From Macropodus opercularis (lineage: Eukaryota; Chordata; Actinopteri; Anabantiformes; Osphronemidae): a DNA stretch of 64,000 bases. Location: the NCBI GenBank assembly GCA_030770545.1, contig CM061107.1, positions 6,536,001 to 6,600,000 on the forward strand. The letters are read 5' to 3'. Below, in pieces: positions 51,901 to 64,000 of this stretch. Below the pieces are notes generated by a model. The model did not search any database. It was not told the DNA's origin and saw only the letters and a program-made list of their open reading frames with translations. A program made the position numbers and the translations under genes. Position 1 is the first letter of the stretch; every line of letters starts with the position of its first letter.

Positions 51901-54900
51901 AGGGTCAGACTGGCTCCTTTAATCAAAACCTTCAGTGATGAGATTGTGAGGTAGATCCTATCATGACTTAAAAGTGATGTGACTACAAGCAGTTTCACAG
52001 GCTTGGCTTCTTGTAAAGCTATTTAGTGCTCTGTTAATGTGTCACCGCTCACACGCTTAAAACGTGTCAGTTCGCTCACTTTATCAGCCATGAGCGCTGC
52101 CATAGCACGGCCAGTCTCATGGTAGCACATGTCAGTCATGCTGGGGCCGACCAGAACAAAGACGAATCGAACAGGCAGCGGGGCTTCCAAGGCGGGGTCA
52201 AGCACCACGGCTTCTTTAAGACGCACAAACACCACCGTGGGTCTCTCCAGAAAGTCCAAGGCTCCTGTTTTACAGGGAAAGACACGCATGTGAATTTAAA
52301 GATACGCCAACAGTAACGCACTGATTTCCACAGACGCACACAGCAGCTCACCTACGAGCACCATAGAGGCCTCAACGTGGTCCGAGTCGTCTTTCTGCAG
52401 AAACACAGGATGAACAGATCTAGTGAGCTTAGATTTTCACATAACGTCATCATTGTTCATGCAGCTAATCCCATCAGTGGAAGCACTCGCCTTCTCCTTG
52501 ACGGAAAACTTCTGAAGGTCGATCCCATCAGAGAGGCGCTGCCTTTCCGGGTCGTCCGATTCACTAGGGGAAGAGAAAAATCCCGTCACTGCGACTGCTT
52601 GGTGCCTGATTTAATGGCTGCGATGACAGACGCACTATTCACTGGTAGCGGCTCGTACAGGTGAGAGGAGTGTGTGTGTGCGTTCGAGCCACTGAGAACA
52701 TTCAAAATAGGCGATTACATAATAGACCACAATAGAAGATAATTGCGTGATGATAGAGAGAAGGGACCATGGACACCGGAGACAAGAATAGTAGCTACCG
52801 CGCACATTTTTGATTGACTTGTCAAAACTCAGTTTCCAGAATCCAGACGGACATTGTTTATGTGACATTACAGCGTGAGCTGCTCTTCAGCATAGCACAC
52901 ACTGGTCTGTTAAGCTCAGACTGTGGCTTTTGGCTCAGAGACAGTGTCTCATAATTACAGGTTTAATTCCCACGATCGCTGGGTGCTCCGTGCTTGTTGA
53001 GCAACACGCTGAAATCTTCTCTTCGCGCTTTCTGCTCTAACTTCCAGCATCAGCTAAACCTACGTCATTTATGCGAGTCATCGTTGGGTGATGTCCCACA
53101 GGATACCTGCGGTTCTGGAGCAGAGATTTGAGAACTCCTTCTTGATCTCCAGTCCTGATTTCCTTCTTGTTCACCATCTCTTTGACCATTTTCTCAGCGA
53201 TGGTTGCCAGGGTCTTCTCTTCACAGTCAAAGATCATCACACCTTGAGTAAAGAATTCAAACAGATGTCAGACAGATACAGCAGATAGCAAAATGTCCTA
53301 CAATTTAACTACTAAACGTTGCATTTTAAAATTCTACATGACGCAGCAACAGCTTTTCAGAATAGCTTACATCTTAATTTCTAAGTTCATATAGACTCTG
53401 ACCTGTGGTCATGGCGCGTCTGAGCTGGATGAGGCTCTTGAAGGTGAGGCAGGAGATTTGCGAGGCCGCACACACTCCAACCTGAGGGTCCAAGCTCTCC
53501 CCGTAGCCGACCCATCGCCCAGTCTCCTGCCAGTAGGTCTCCTGCTTCTGGTCCTTCATTAGGTCCTTCTGCACTACAAAGCTCTGGAGGCACATAGAGC
53601 ACAGGAGCGTGGAGACTCAGGTACATGCTGTGTTTATGACATGGAGAAGGGAAAATGCAGACAGAGTAGGTGGATGCGCCTCCTACAACAGCAGCTTACG
53701 CATGCGGTCACCAGTCGCGGTTTACTGACCACTTTCTACCTCCCTGTGTGTGTCACAGTGACTGGAGCAGGAAGCAGATGGAGTCTAGTCTTTTTTTAAC
53801 ACATTAGAACGTTTTTCATTTGGAAAACGTAAACTAAATGTAAATCATAATAATAATAAGGTTTCAGGTAGCAGTTACTGAATATGAATAAATATGTGTT
53901 TTACAAGCAGTTACACATTCTGAAAACAATATGCTGATTAATTTCACATATTCACATTTCCTACAAGGAAAGCTCTGAGGAATATTCCTAAACTAGTTTG
54001 GCTGTTCAGTTGCCAGTAGAAGTTGACCACATCACATGTGTGTGTCACATGGAGACTAGTGTTGTCATCTTGTGGCCATGGGTCATTGTAATGTCAAAAG
54101 GTGATGTTCAGGTATGTATAAGAAAAACATAGGGGTATCCTGCCTCGACATCAGGACGGCTCCAGGTTCTGGGCCACTGCCACTGCTGGTTCCGGACTGG
54201 ACGTGACTCTGATGGCTTGCCCTGCATGTGTTTTTGCTGTATGTGTGTGTGTGTCTTACCTGGAACTCTTCACTGTGTCTGCTGTTGGTGTTGGTGTTCA
54301 AGGCAGCTGCAACAGACAGGTTGTTTTTTTTTATATTGAGTTAAGTAATTCATGGAATGTATTTCATGTCTCCAAACGTGGATTAAGCTTGTATTCATCA
54401 GATGATATCAGTCAAGGTATATCCAGAGTTTACATTTCATCTAAGATTTCACTGGAGCACTGCAGTTGTCATTGACAACAAAATGATGTATTTCCAAAAC
54501 ACAGCTGAGTTAAATGGTGGAAGCATCAGATTATACTAACTACATGCCAGACACAGTACATGTGGTTATGTTTATATGTGTGTGTGAGTTTCATGTATGT
54601 GTAAATGCAGCCTGAAATATTATTAACACGCTTGACACCATAAAGTTTCTGACAAATTTGACACTGTTGCATAATTGTGATTTGCAAGTAGCTTTGAGCT
54701 ATGTCAGGTTCATAATATCAAATAATGCCACTCATGTGTAAACCAGTCTATTGTGTGTAATCAATAACGCAAAAAGACATATCTTCACTCACTTGATGCA
54801 AATATGCATCTGACCTGTCCTAAATCAACTGTGTGCCCAGATGAAGTATACATTTATAAAATAAGAAGAATAAATACACTGATAATAAATATCAAATGAA

Positions 54901-56378
54901 GTTTCAACAGAATGACATCATCACTTTTTCCCTGAGCAGTGACATCCTGCAGGATCAGAACAACAACTAAAAGAATAAGAAGAAGAGCTGAAGACACACT
55001 TTGACATTTTGAATTTGCATAATTCAAAAACAACAAGCTTCATAAGACTTTTTTCTTGAAATCCTCTAGGACATTTAGTTGTTTTGGCCTCATTCAGAAG
55101 GTCTAGGACAATTCCAGTGAAGCACTGACTGCCTCTTTCCACGAACCTTTGGTTTCCCAGATTTCCCTGCCACAAAGTTACAGCTTTACTTGTATTATTG
55201 CACAAATACAGTTGACAACAGTAACCGAAAAGGTGACACTTACCTCCTGCAGGCAGTGGCGAATCACAACAGCAGTGACAAGTGACTGACCCCAGAATGG
55301 CAAAGAAGCGTGACTTTATAAACACTGCCTCTTTAAAGCTGCCTCTGTGTGTATGTGTGGGCGCATGGTGGCTGAGTATAGGTGGGACTAATGCACGCAC
55401 ACACACACACACACATACATGGATGCACACATTTGAATTCTCCCTGAGCCACGCGTCCAGCAGAGCTATGTTCTCTGTTCTCACCAATAATATTGATAGT
55501 AAATACAGAGACTTGGTTTGTGCAGTGACACAGTGACACTGTGTCATTATCCAGCATCTTATCATATTTAATGTCTGTGTTTGGACGACAACAGAGGCTT
55601 GGCTCACGGTAGCAGCAGTGCCCGCTCACCTTCAACTCTATTGGGGTAGACGCTGAATTCATTCAACTTCTCATCTCCGTTTTCAATTGCCGGGGTCGAC
55701 TGCTCTAATCTGTCCCCTGTCTGGAACTGATACCTGCAACACGAAGAGAGAGAAGGAGCCGTTCAAATGCAACACGTGCTGGTCGTAGTAAGTTTGAGAT
55801 TGGTGGGAAGAGGGTTTACCTTCTGGAGGGAATGTAAATGAAGCCTTCCTGCTCACTGTCGCTCTGTTAGATTCAAACACACACATCAACCACATGTATC
55901 ATCTTGTTGTTCATCTTATGGCAGAAAGATATAAAGAAATAGTAAAAACAAAGCCTTTAGTCCTTACTGGGACTGATGCTAAACATAATCCCACTTTTCC
56001 CATAATGCACCTTCCATTAGGTCTAAGTGTGTGCTGTTCATGTGGCGTAAAGGCTCCTCTAGGTAGTGGAGTGGTGCAAAGAAGAGGAGCTTCTGCACCA
56101 TTTAACTGCATTAAATACACTCGCAAAGCTTGTGGTCATAAACTACGTCAGACACTGTAAACTAGTCTTCTTTGTATTTTGAGCAAAAAGTTTGTAGCAA
56201 ACACAATTAATCACACCACAGTGACAGACAGTTCTTTTGAGAAGATCCAGAATAAAAACAACATTTATAATATCTAAATAGAATGAGCTATTGTGTGTTT
56301 AACAATCCAAATGCACTTTAGATGTCAGTGTGTCTTTGTGATTTCACTTACAGTCCCAGGCTCTGGTTCAGAGGCCAT
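48902..56378 (-). CDS. slc4a1: Band 3 anion exchange protein (SLC4A1/AE1)
   Basis: Electroneutral Cl-/HCO3- exchanger of red cells and, in mammals, kidney. Twenty coding exons on minus: 56378-56352, 55863-55820, 55733-55630, 54306-54260, 53583-53403, 53242-53107, 52563-52491, 52394-52352, 52264-52080, 51876-51666, 51559-51356, 51275-51127, 50956-50762, 50667-50419, 50311-50222, 50137-49971, 49863-49622, 49528-49359, 49282-49109, 48982-48902; 923 aa (human 911). Acidic N-terminus, cytoplasmic domain to about 380, then the transporter (FGGLL, QPVLVIGFSGPLLVFEEAFF). FSKLVK carries the lysine equivalent to the human stilbene site; FLESQIT holds the transport glutamate; SKPERKMVKGSGFH is family-diagnostic. 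The C-terminal LDAEDAK parallels the AE1 carbonic-anhydrase motif and decides AE1 over AE2/AE3. Extracellular loop has sequons NAT, NVT, NTT. The exon 7 donor is GC. Confidence 0.96.
55244..55320 (-). promoter_or_regulatory. slc4a1: Candidate internal promoter/alternative first exon in slc4a1 intron 3
   Basis: On minus, TATAAA at 55320-55315 is followed about 70 bp later by a strong donor (CAGGAG before GTAAGTG, exon end 55244). An exon of about 45 nt starting near 55288 would fit. It has no ATG, and neither does exon 4; the first in-frame ATG downstream is Met83 in exon 5 (KDLMKDQ). Mammalian kidney AE1 starts in intron 3 and uses Met66, so the layout is parallel. Inferred from sequence only. 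Confidence 0.45.
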
Positions 56379-57620
56379 TGTATCCCAAATCCTTCACTGT
56401 GTCTCCTGTTGATAAGTCAACAGTAATGTTAATTACTCATGTACCACACAGCGGCCACCACCCTCAAAAAAGCCTGTGACAGCCTTTCACTGTCACCTTT
56501 CTGCGCTCTCCACTCCCCAGAAACCAACTGTTTGATTACCTTTTCTGTAATATTACAGCAACTGCTTTATTGTATGACATTAGAGATTTTGCATTCACAT
56601 TCACACATTTACCAGAGTACAGTGTAGAAAAGCAAAAGAAGTTTTATTAAGTATTATTTCCGTGTCTGCGGTGGATAATATCTAGACTACACATGTTACA
56701 GTAATTTTTTCTGGACTGCGATCGGGCATATAGTGTTTAAATGTATATTACACAACCTAATACTGATACAATTCTTACTAGAAGTTTTAACACAGTGGAT
56801 TCACTCAGTGTAGACATTGTTCACATTGTTTGCATCTAAAAACAGCTCTAAACATGCATTTGTGACTAGATGACAGTTGGTGTTAATAAATATATATAAT
56901 AAACTATATATATATAATGACAGCACCAGTGGTGGCGCGTTACACATGCACACAAACCGGCATAAACTGGTTAAAGTGAGGACACCGGCTCCCAGCATCA
57001 GGACTGATACTGATACCCAGCCTACAGATCGTTGTCTGTTTTCCCTACATAAGTTTTGCTGTGCTGAGTTATTTTGCTTCCACTTGCACTGTGACACATC
57101 CCAGAGCTGCAGTGAAGCCTTTCCCTGTAGTGTCATTACTACAATTAAGATCGTTATATTTTTTTTGTTTAGCAAAATTGTACAATTTAAGGTGTGGAGC
57201 TGTGGAAATGTATAACATGATCTATTCAGTTTACTGTGTGAAATGTGCTGTAAGTGCTCTCACTGCTGTCTGCACAGATTATTATCTCAGTCATAACATA
57301 AAAATACCAGGTAGTCAGGTGGCCTTAACGCTAAGCATGTGTCTGACAACACACTGAATATCCTGTGTAATGTAACATTTAGCAGCAGACGTCACAAAAC
57401 TGCCCCCTAGAAAAAGACTAAAAAACAGGCTTTCTAGTTTCAGATCAAACTTACAGTTGGTCACAAGCAGGATCAGACACACAGCTCCAACGCCCAGCAG
57501 GCGCCCAGGGCATCAGATGCAGGTAGTCAGAGGAAGCAGGCAGGAGTGGCCGGCAGCCAGCAACCACTACTGTGAGATTCATCTGAAAAAAAAGGCGCCT
57601 AATGTATATATGTGCAGAAG
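56379..57620 (-). promoter_or_regulatory. slc4a1: 5' UTR and upstream promoter region of slc4a1
   Basis: The start exon is preceded by an acceptor (TTATCAACAG before GAGACACAG, near 56406), so the leader has an upstream exon. A candidate ends at about 57456 with donor GTAAGTTTG (after GACCAACT) and is preceded by a weak TATA-like CATATATACAT at about 57604-57614. The intervening sequence is AT-rich without genes. Confidence 0.4.
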
Positions 57621-57956
57621 CTGAAGAGTTGAGGAGCAGCACCTGTGCAGGCAGGACGCTGATGACAAGAGACGTCAGGTGATCAGGCAAAGAGAGGAAT
57701 CTAGTGAGGGTGCCTAGTGGGCAGGTGAGGCATGACCGCTGACGGCGCTGGATACGATTTATTACGACGCTAGCTCCAACGTCACGACTAAACAAAATCA
57801 CACTAAAATTTGAACTCGTACATACAAATAGAAACACACACACTGGCAACATGAGTTGAACGTCTGAACTGCAAAAATAGAGCAAAAGTGGACTCAAATG
57901 CACAAGTCAATAAACTGGATGGAGTTGAATTGTGTCCCCTCTGAACAGACCTGACC

Positions 57957-57970
57957 TCAGCAGGGGGCAG
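57957..57970 (+). promoter_or_regulatory. CTCF-like motif upstream of slc4a1
   Basis: TCAGCAGGGGGCAG matches 13 of 14 positions of the CTCF core consensus, on plus. Motif match only. Confidence 0.4.
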
Positions 57971-58029
57971 CGTTGCATCAGTCACAGGAGCAGCAACATC
58001 ACTTGTATCAAAACCAACAATCATTTTCT

Positions 58030-60560
58030 AAGGCGCAGATTCTTGTAACCAACATACTTTTAGATATTGCAGGAATTTACTGTAATAGTGGGTTAATGCA
58101 GTGTTTGCGTCATTCCCTCTTTTTCATTCAATAAATGCCGTGAACCCAGACCAACATCCTCTTTAAAGTAAATTTGCCTGCGTCATCTGGAGAAAGTTGA
58201 TTTGTTCAGCTGATGTCAGAACTATCCGGAAACAAGAAAAGCCCAACTATGATGAGAGTGGGAGAGAAGTTTAAAGAGCAGAATGCAGGTTGTTACTGCT
58301 CTCTACCATAAACTCTCCTGTGCCTCTGTGACCTCTGTGCGTGAACTCAGCAGGTTACCACTGGTTCTGCTTGTGCATTTGCCATCCACCCAGATTCTGC
58401 ACCACTGAATGCATAATAAGCTGCACCACTGGTCACAGCCGGAGACTCATTTCAAATCTGTGCTAAATCAAAGCATGACTGCTGAAATCTGCCTGTTGAG
58501 CCCCAGATGACTCCTTTTAGTGTCTGCTCTGTTTGGTGCAGGTGCATTATTAGAGCTGTGTTTGACCTTCGTTCTTTAATTGTTGACACAGAAGGACAGA
58601 ATTGAATTTAATGCAGCTTGGTCAGACACACTATGACATCACTGTGGAACAATTTCTGGGTTCAGGCCATGTCACAGAATAATACACTGTTAACACAACA
58701 GCAACAAAACATCCTTTCCTCCCTAGTGTCGTCAGCTTTAAATACTCAGTCAGTGGCAACGACGCTCTGTTGCTTCTCCGTGAGGCGTGGATGTTGGTGA
58801 AAGTGGAGAGGCGAGGAGCGAAAGCGGATCAGATCAATAAAGTGCAGATGAGGGAGTCCCAGGGGAGTAAGAGGGGCCTGTTGCCATCTGGCGAGTCCCA
58901 GGTTCACTCTCGCATGGTGCAAAATGGGTCCCATCGCACACTGAAGTTAAATATCTGTCAGATCCCGGGGCCAGCGCTTTATTGCTCCTCCGTATTCTAA
59001 GTTGTTGCCTGACACTGCAGTGCTCTACGGTTTTCTCTAAACACAACATGATATCACTCTCATGCCGGTTATTGGTGTGAGTGCTCTCCGGGTAATTTAA
59101 GGGCTTCCTCCGCTCGTCATACGATGCCTCTCCATCTATTACAGTACATTAGAAGAACAGCTTATGAGGAGACTGTGGATCACATTGCCAGCGCTGATCT
59201 TTTGCTCCGCCGTTGCAGCGGGAGCAGGATTGACAGGTGGTTTTCTCTTCCCAGGTTAGTGTTGGTAAAAAGAAAAACTAAACAGGAGACAAGAAAAGCC
59301 TACAGACGTCAACTAACAAACACTTTTATCTGCAAGACCAGTCACCTGGAACAGAATCCTTTCCTCAGAACCTGAGAGGGGACAGCGAACGTCCCGCGGA
59401 CCACCCATCCTACTCTGGAGTGACAGATGGTCAATGTGTGCATGGCTTTGCATCTGTGCATGCCACAAAGCTATTTCTCCTTTTTTTTTAACTCTTCCAG
59501 TAAACTAGGAAAGGCAGAAATGATATATTTCTAAAGATAAAGTGCATCTGCAGATTTTGGTTGAATGTTTCAGTTCCCTGTAGGTGTTACACTTGTCGTT
59601 TAGTAGCAAAACTAACTTCAGGCCTTATTTTTAAGATATACATTTTACAAATCTCTTTACTTTCACTAAACTGATAATGAATCAAAATGAAGTAACATTA
59701 TTGTCTGCCCCGTCTCATACTGACTCTCGTACTCTGACAGAGGAGGTCGGTCTGTTGTAAAGGAAGTGGGTTTTGAGGTTTTCTTATTCAAACCATGCTA
59801 TTATTGTCATTTTAGTATTAAAACGCAACATTTAAAACAGTGTTGTTCAGGTAGCCAACATACTTACTTTCTTAAATAAATCCACAAACACAAGATTGAA
59901 GATTAAATCTATTGCTTTGCCACACATATGCGAGTCTAAAATGGATTTTCTTTCTGTCTCTCTCTTTGCATTCATGCATTATTTATTCACCCATAGCAAG
60001 CTTCCTCTCTTCCCCCCATGCCCCTCTGGCCTCAGTCATTTTATGGTCTGTGGTCTGATGGTTTAAATCACTGTCTAATAACGATCACACATAGAGAAAA
60101 AGATAAAATATTACTTGTTTGATACAAACAATGGCGAATCGATATACATCAAGGTTTGTTATGGTTTAAAAGGCCAAATGAAAACTCGTGAAAACCGTTC
60201 AAGACAAGCAGCCCAGGCATCACCTCATTATAATAATGTATGTAAGCGAATCCAAATGGAATCCATCTAAATTGATGTTTTGATTTGCGCACGTGTTGCT
60301 ACAGATCAGTGGATTCATTCTGTGCAGATCTGCAGCAGGACACTGTCTCGTTTAAGCAAACTTGGACAACACAGTTTACTGAGCTGTTAAAGCTGCCTGA
60401 AGAGATTTTACATTTAATGGGACAGTGCAGCCTGTTAGCCACGAGCCAAATGGACGATTTACACAAGACTTAATTTGTCTTATTAAAATTTAAACTGGTT
60501 GGTTTTTCCGACTCAGCAACAACATCTCAGACCTCGAACTAAGCTGTTAAAGAGCAGGCT
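58030..60560. other. Intergenic, no gene seen
   Basis: Short ORFs only, with no splice context or family resemblance. AT-rich toward 60 kb. Confidence 0.5.
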
Positions 60561-60912
60561 GGTGCGTGTACGCGCAGTGGGCGTGGAGAGGGAGATGGCT
60601 CCTTCCCTGGAGCCGCTGAGCTGAGCGCTGCTGTCAAGCGCCCATTAGGAGAAAGGCGCACGGAGGCGCACGGAGGCGCACATCCAACGAGTTCACTAAC
60701 TGGAGTCTGTCCACTCTGCGCGTCTGCACCGAGGGGTCTCCGGCTGCGATACGCACTCTGGCCGCGAACAGTTACTTAGAGAATTTCCTCTCAACAAAAC
60801 CAAACCAGAGGCGCAAAAAAGACGCAGCAATGACAGGCGACTTGATTTCACTTCGGAGTTTGTGAGACTCGCATCCTCCTGTGTTGCACCCAACGCTGAT
60901 CGTTCTGGGAAG
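60561..60912 (+). promoter_or_regulatory. GC-rich promoter and 5' UTR of an unidentified gene
   Basis: CpG- and GC-rich stretch with repeated GGCGCACGGAGGCGCAC near 60655. The leader carries a small upstream ORF at 60830-60865 (MTGDLISLRSL, then stop) ending 47 bp before the presumed start, which could dampen translation. Confidence 0.5.
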
Positions 60913-60966
60913 ATGCGAATGAGTTGCAGGATGAATTCCGCTTTCATGGCAGTGTTACTTGGAGTG
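60913..60966 (+). CDS. First coding exon of an unidentified secreted or membrane protein (partial)
   Basis: ATG at 60913 opens 18 codons, MRMSCRMNSAFMAVLLGV, and stops at a donor (GTGAGTAG at 60967) in phase 0. A short basic start followed by a hydrophobic run is typical of a signal-peptide exon. The remaining exons are not in the 3 kb that follow, so the first intron is long and the gene extends past the window. I cannot name it. Class B receptors such as crhr1 have a first exon of this style and map to the same human chromosome arm, but there is no sequence proof. Confidence 0.45.
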
Positions 60967-63900
60967 GTGAGTAGCCTCCTACAGCATCAACACGTGTCTT
61001 CAACTTTGGTTCAATCTGCGTCGACACACGCACATCAGAGTCGCACCAAAGGGGTTTTTTTGGGACTGTGAGACAACTTCAACCCGCTTGATTGACTTTA
61101 TCTCACTCCAGGGTACTTTACATTTGATATTACCTGTCACTTTCATTTGCTAGTTAATATCTTTAAGGTCTTTTTGGTCTTTAACGTAAGACCCCGTGTC
61201 TTTGCACCTGTCCCGGCTTCAGTGTAGCTTAGAGCTGATGTATGTGGCAGCCATTCAGCTTGATACTCTATAGCTCGAGTTGCTGTAGTTCCACCCTTCT
61301 CAATTACATGTGGCCCTACAGACAATAACACTGTTGCAGTGTCCCCTCTGGAGGACCTCACCATGTGCTCAATGATGACAGGCTTCCCTGATTATTCCTA
61401 AGTCTGTGAAACTTGTGAAAAGAAGATCAAGAACTAAAATCTTGATGAAAAGTCCAGGGAGGGACACATTATCAGGTCGCTGTCAGATTTATCTCTGATA
61501 TTCAGATTTTTTGAAACAGGTATAAAAAGGTAGCGTCTTATAAATGTCTTATATATGAATGTTATTATATTTATTTACTGCCAGACTGGCAGGAAATGGT
61601 CATCGCTGCAGCCTTGTCCTGGTTTAGGAACAGGCTGCATCGCCAGTACATGACAGCTGCTTCCACTGATGGGTATGCATCCTCTGCTGGCTCAGCACAT
61701 GTAATATTGATACAGCCAGAAGCCCCCAAACACACACACACATGCACACGTCCTCTCTTTTCACCTCACACTCACATCTCTCTCTCCGTCTCTGTCTGTC
61801 ACTTCCTCTCTCCTCGTCAGAGATGATGATTCAGCGATGTTTGTGTGTGTGTAATGTCATTGTACCACAGTTGCCTGGATTTAATTAGGCGACGCTTATT
61901 GGAAAGCAGGTATGCTGGAACTCTAACGTCTTAACAAGCGCTGACAGCAGAGGTCCAAAGGTTAAGTGCCTTCTACTGAAAATTGACTTGACCATTAGTG
62001 AGATTGGTTGGGGATCTCACGTTATGAGCCCAGTTGCTTTTGTGTGTGCATTTGTGTGCGCTTGTAGCTGTGAGTGTGTGATCAACTTGCTTCTTGCTTT
62101 AGCTTCAGGGAGATGAGATGACAAAAGTTGAAGGGTACAACCCATCAACTCCCTAAAAAGCAATTACAGGAAACGTGCAAAATCAAGCTACAACTTGCCG
62201 AGTGCTGTGCATCCAACAGACATTTGCTCAAATCACAGAACCCTGTAATTCGTCTGTACGCGCAATGTAGCAACCACAAGCAATGTCACTTCAGTTTTGG
62301 GGCTTTGAGATAATGGGGTGTTTCACCTACATCTGGACCTAGAACAGAGCAAAAAAAAAGAAACTTGGAGTCATTTCAAAAGTGCCAGATATTTCAGAAC
62401 AGGTTTGTTCACAAGGGCCGTTAAAGTGCATGATGGGTGTGTACACGGCACAGAAGAGGGGAAGTATAGATAACAACAACACAAATGCTTTTTTGAGTGA
62501 GGTGTGTTTGAGGTGGTGGACAGTGATGTTCTGAAGAAAACAACTGAGCGTCACATCCTAACGTTGCGCATTCAGATTTAAACATTACGTGAAAGTTTTC
62601 TTTTAGTTCTTTCATAAATAAGAAAATACATCGCGGCTGATACATGTGAATTGTCCCAGTTTCCTGAGACACGTCCTGATCATCTAAATCCAGACATTTC
62701 CCCCAAAAGCCAACGATACATACTTGGATGCCAGAGGCTTGAAGGTGAATGGGCCGTGACATGGCGAAGGGCGAAGGGGGAGAGAGAGAGAGACGCGTGT
62801 TAGTCTGTCTATCCTCACACATGCACACACTGCCAGCTGACTCAGAGGTGCCTGAGGGGACGCGTGATGTTTCGTAGACTCCCTCTTGTCTTGTCAGCAG
62901 CATTCCACACACACCTAAATCCTGACACCTGGATTTATGGCGAGTGTACGTCCTCCGGAGAAACGGACCCCTCAAAAAACACACATGAAGACATGAAGAG
63001 ACACACACCCTCCATGTGTCAAAGCTTTTTTTATGACTTATTCAACATTTATGCTAAGTCAACATTCAAAAGTGCCTCAAACAATATTTAAATCAGTAAG
63101 AACTATAAAATCCAACTGCTGGGAGTTTTTACAAAATATGAAATCCAAGCAAGTCAGAGATTGGATCTAAGCTCCAACTTGTCTGTCAACCATGGAGAGA
63201 TATAGTGTCCAAGAGCAGAACATGCAAACCTCGTAAATGATGACCTGAAAACGATCACAGCTCACGAATGAAAGGCTGACGTCTCCTGTGGTTCCGTGTC
63301 AGAAGTCAGCCGTTGCTTTTACACAGGTTTGCTTTGGGAGATCCAGATCCCACTGTGAGGGAAAGGAGAGCGCTGTAAAGATTCAGCGTAAGAGGCCATG
63401 CCAGCTCACATAAATACACGTTACTGTGTGAAGAACCCAGCTTTACCTGGCACAGGTGTGTGATCTTTACTTTACATGTGGTTTGTATTTTACAACAACA
63501 ATTACCAGATATAATTTTAGGATGATCACATCGGAGCCATGTCATCTGTGTGTGTGGGTTGTGTGGTTTCCAAACTTTCTGGCTTGTGATCATTTTAAAA
63601 CAAAGCCTTGTCTCTCTGTTTTGGGAAACTAATTTTAGAAGCCCGGTATTTCGAAAGAAATAAAGAAGAGAACAAAGAAGAGAACCTGAAAGTGAACAAT
63701 GTTGCGTTGCTTAAATCTGCAGATTTTTTATGCAGCCTCCGTCATGGTCATGACCCCTAAGTTGGAAACTAGTGCTTCAGTGCTTTCAAAACAAATCATA
63801 TGGGAAGTGAGATGATTAAAGGATTAAGGGAGGAATAATAAATTCTGCTTTACAGAATGTTGTTTATTTAGTCTTTCTTTCTGTTGCCTTTTCTTGTGAA

Positions 63901-64000
63901 ATACTGGTTCTGCTGATACCAGGCCTAAAAAAAAACATTCTTCACTTGAGTTGCTCACTTAAGTTTACGTCTTTTTAGGCAATAAATAAAATGATTATAT
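60967..64000 (+). other. Probable first intron of the unidentified gene
   Basis: No supported exon on either strand. It contains short CA-rich and CT-rich runs (about 61728-61850) and otherwise AT-rich DNA. Confidence 0.4.

Noticed and set aside
54921..55607. 228-codon minus-strand ORF in slc4a1 intron 3
   Set aside because: Low-complexity composition with CA-repeat-encoded stretches, no family match, and it runs through splice signals. Only the TATA/donor part was kept as a candidate.
57958..58024. Possible slc4a1 or other first exon, MIVGFDTSDVAAPV on minus
   Set aside because: Tidy ORF but the donor (GTCAGG) is weak, no family match, and the slc4a1 frame is complete without it.

Overview
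This is vertebrate nuclear DNA, almost certainly from a teleost fish. Genes are split into short exons with GT/AG introns, intergenic DNA is AT-rich with degenerate fish-type repeats, and the proteins match vertebrate families. I joined exons by eye at splice sites, checked by phase and length. Seven gene models close as uninterrupted frames: two muc13-like genes (528 and 1560 aa), mpp3 (582 aa), psmc5 (406 aa, the same as human), smarcd2 (504 aa), an atxn7l3-like gene (201 aa), a ubtf-like gene (348 aa) and slc4a1 (923 aa). The species cannot be named from the sequence.

Layout. 0.8-16.0 kb: a tandem pair of plus-strand cell-surface mucins of MUC13 architecture (signal peptide, PTS mucin domain, EGF, SEA, two EGF, TM, cytoplasmic tail). 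The first copy has a short TTQPAE-type repeat. The second has a single 3.5 kb exon with exactly 165 tandem 21-bp units encoding A/G-PATTPE. A block of about 620 bp (exons 7-10 with introns) looks identical between the copies, pointing to recent gene conversion. 16-18.7 kb: no gene seen. 18.7-29.3 kb: mpp3, a MAGUK scaffold, plus strand, with a GC-rich 5' exon and a 4.4 kb first intron. 29.9-33.0 kb: psmc5 (proteasome ATPase Rpt6), minus strand, convergent with mpp3. 34.7-40.3 kb: smarcd2 (BAF60B), minus. 42.1-44.0 kb: atxn7l3-like (SAGA deubiquitinase module), minus, with a short C-terminus that lacks the SCA7 domain. 45.4-47.9 kb: a compact UBF-like HMG-box gene, minus. 48.9-57.6 kb: slc4a1 (band 3 anion exchanger), minus. 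60.6-61.0 kb: a GC-rich first exon encoding a signal-peptide-like start of an unidentified plus-strand gene whose remainder lies beyond the window.

The order mpp3, psmc5, smarcd2, atxn7l3, ubtf-like, slc4a1 recalls human chromosome 17q21-q23, where ATXN7L3, UBTF and SLC4A1 are adjacent and MPP3, PSMC5 and SMARCD2 lie on the same arm. The genes do not form one pathway; this is conserved vertebrate synteny. The accessory, fast-evolving part is the mucin pair. The most interesting signals are the 165-unit coding minisatellite with its limited alphabet of unit types, the gene-converted block, a candidate intragenic promoter in slc4a1 intron 3 (paralleling the mammalian kidney isoform), a GC-AG intron in slc4a1, the truncated atxn7l3-like protein, the mini-UBF, and CTCF-like motifs at gene boundaries.
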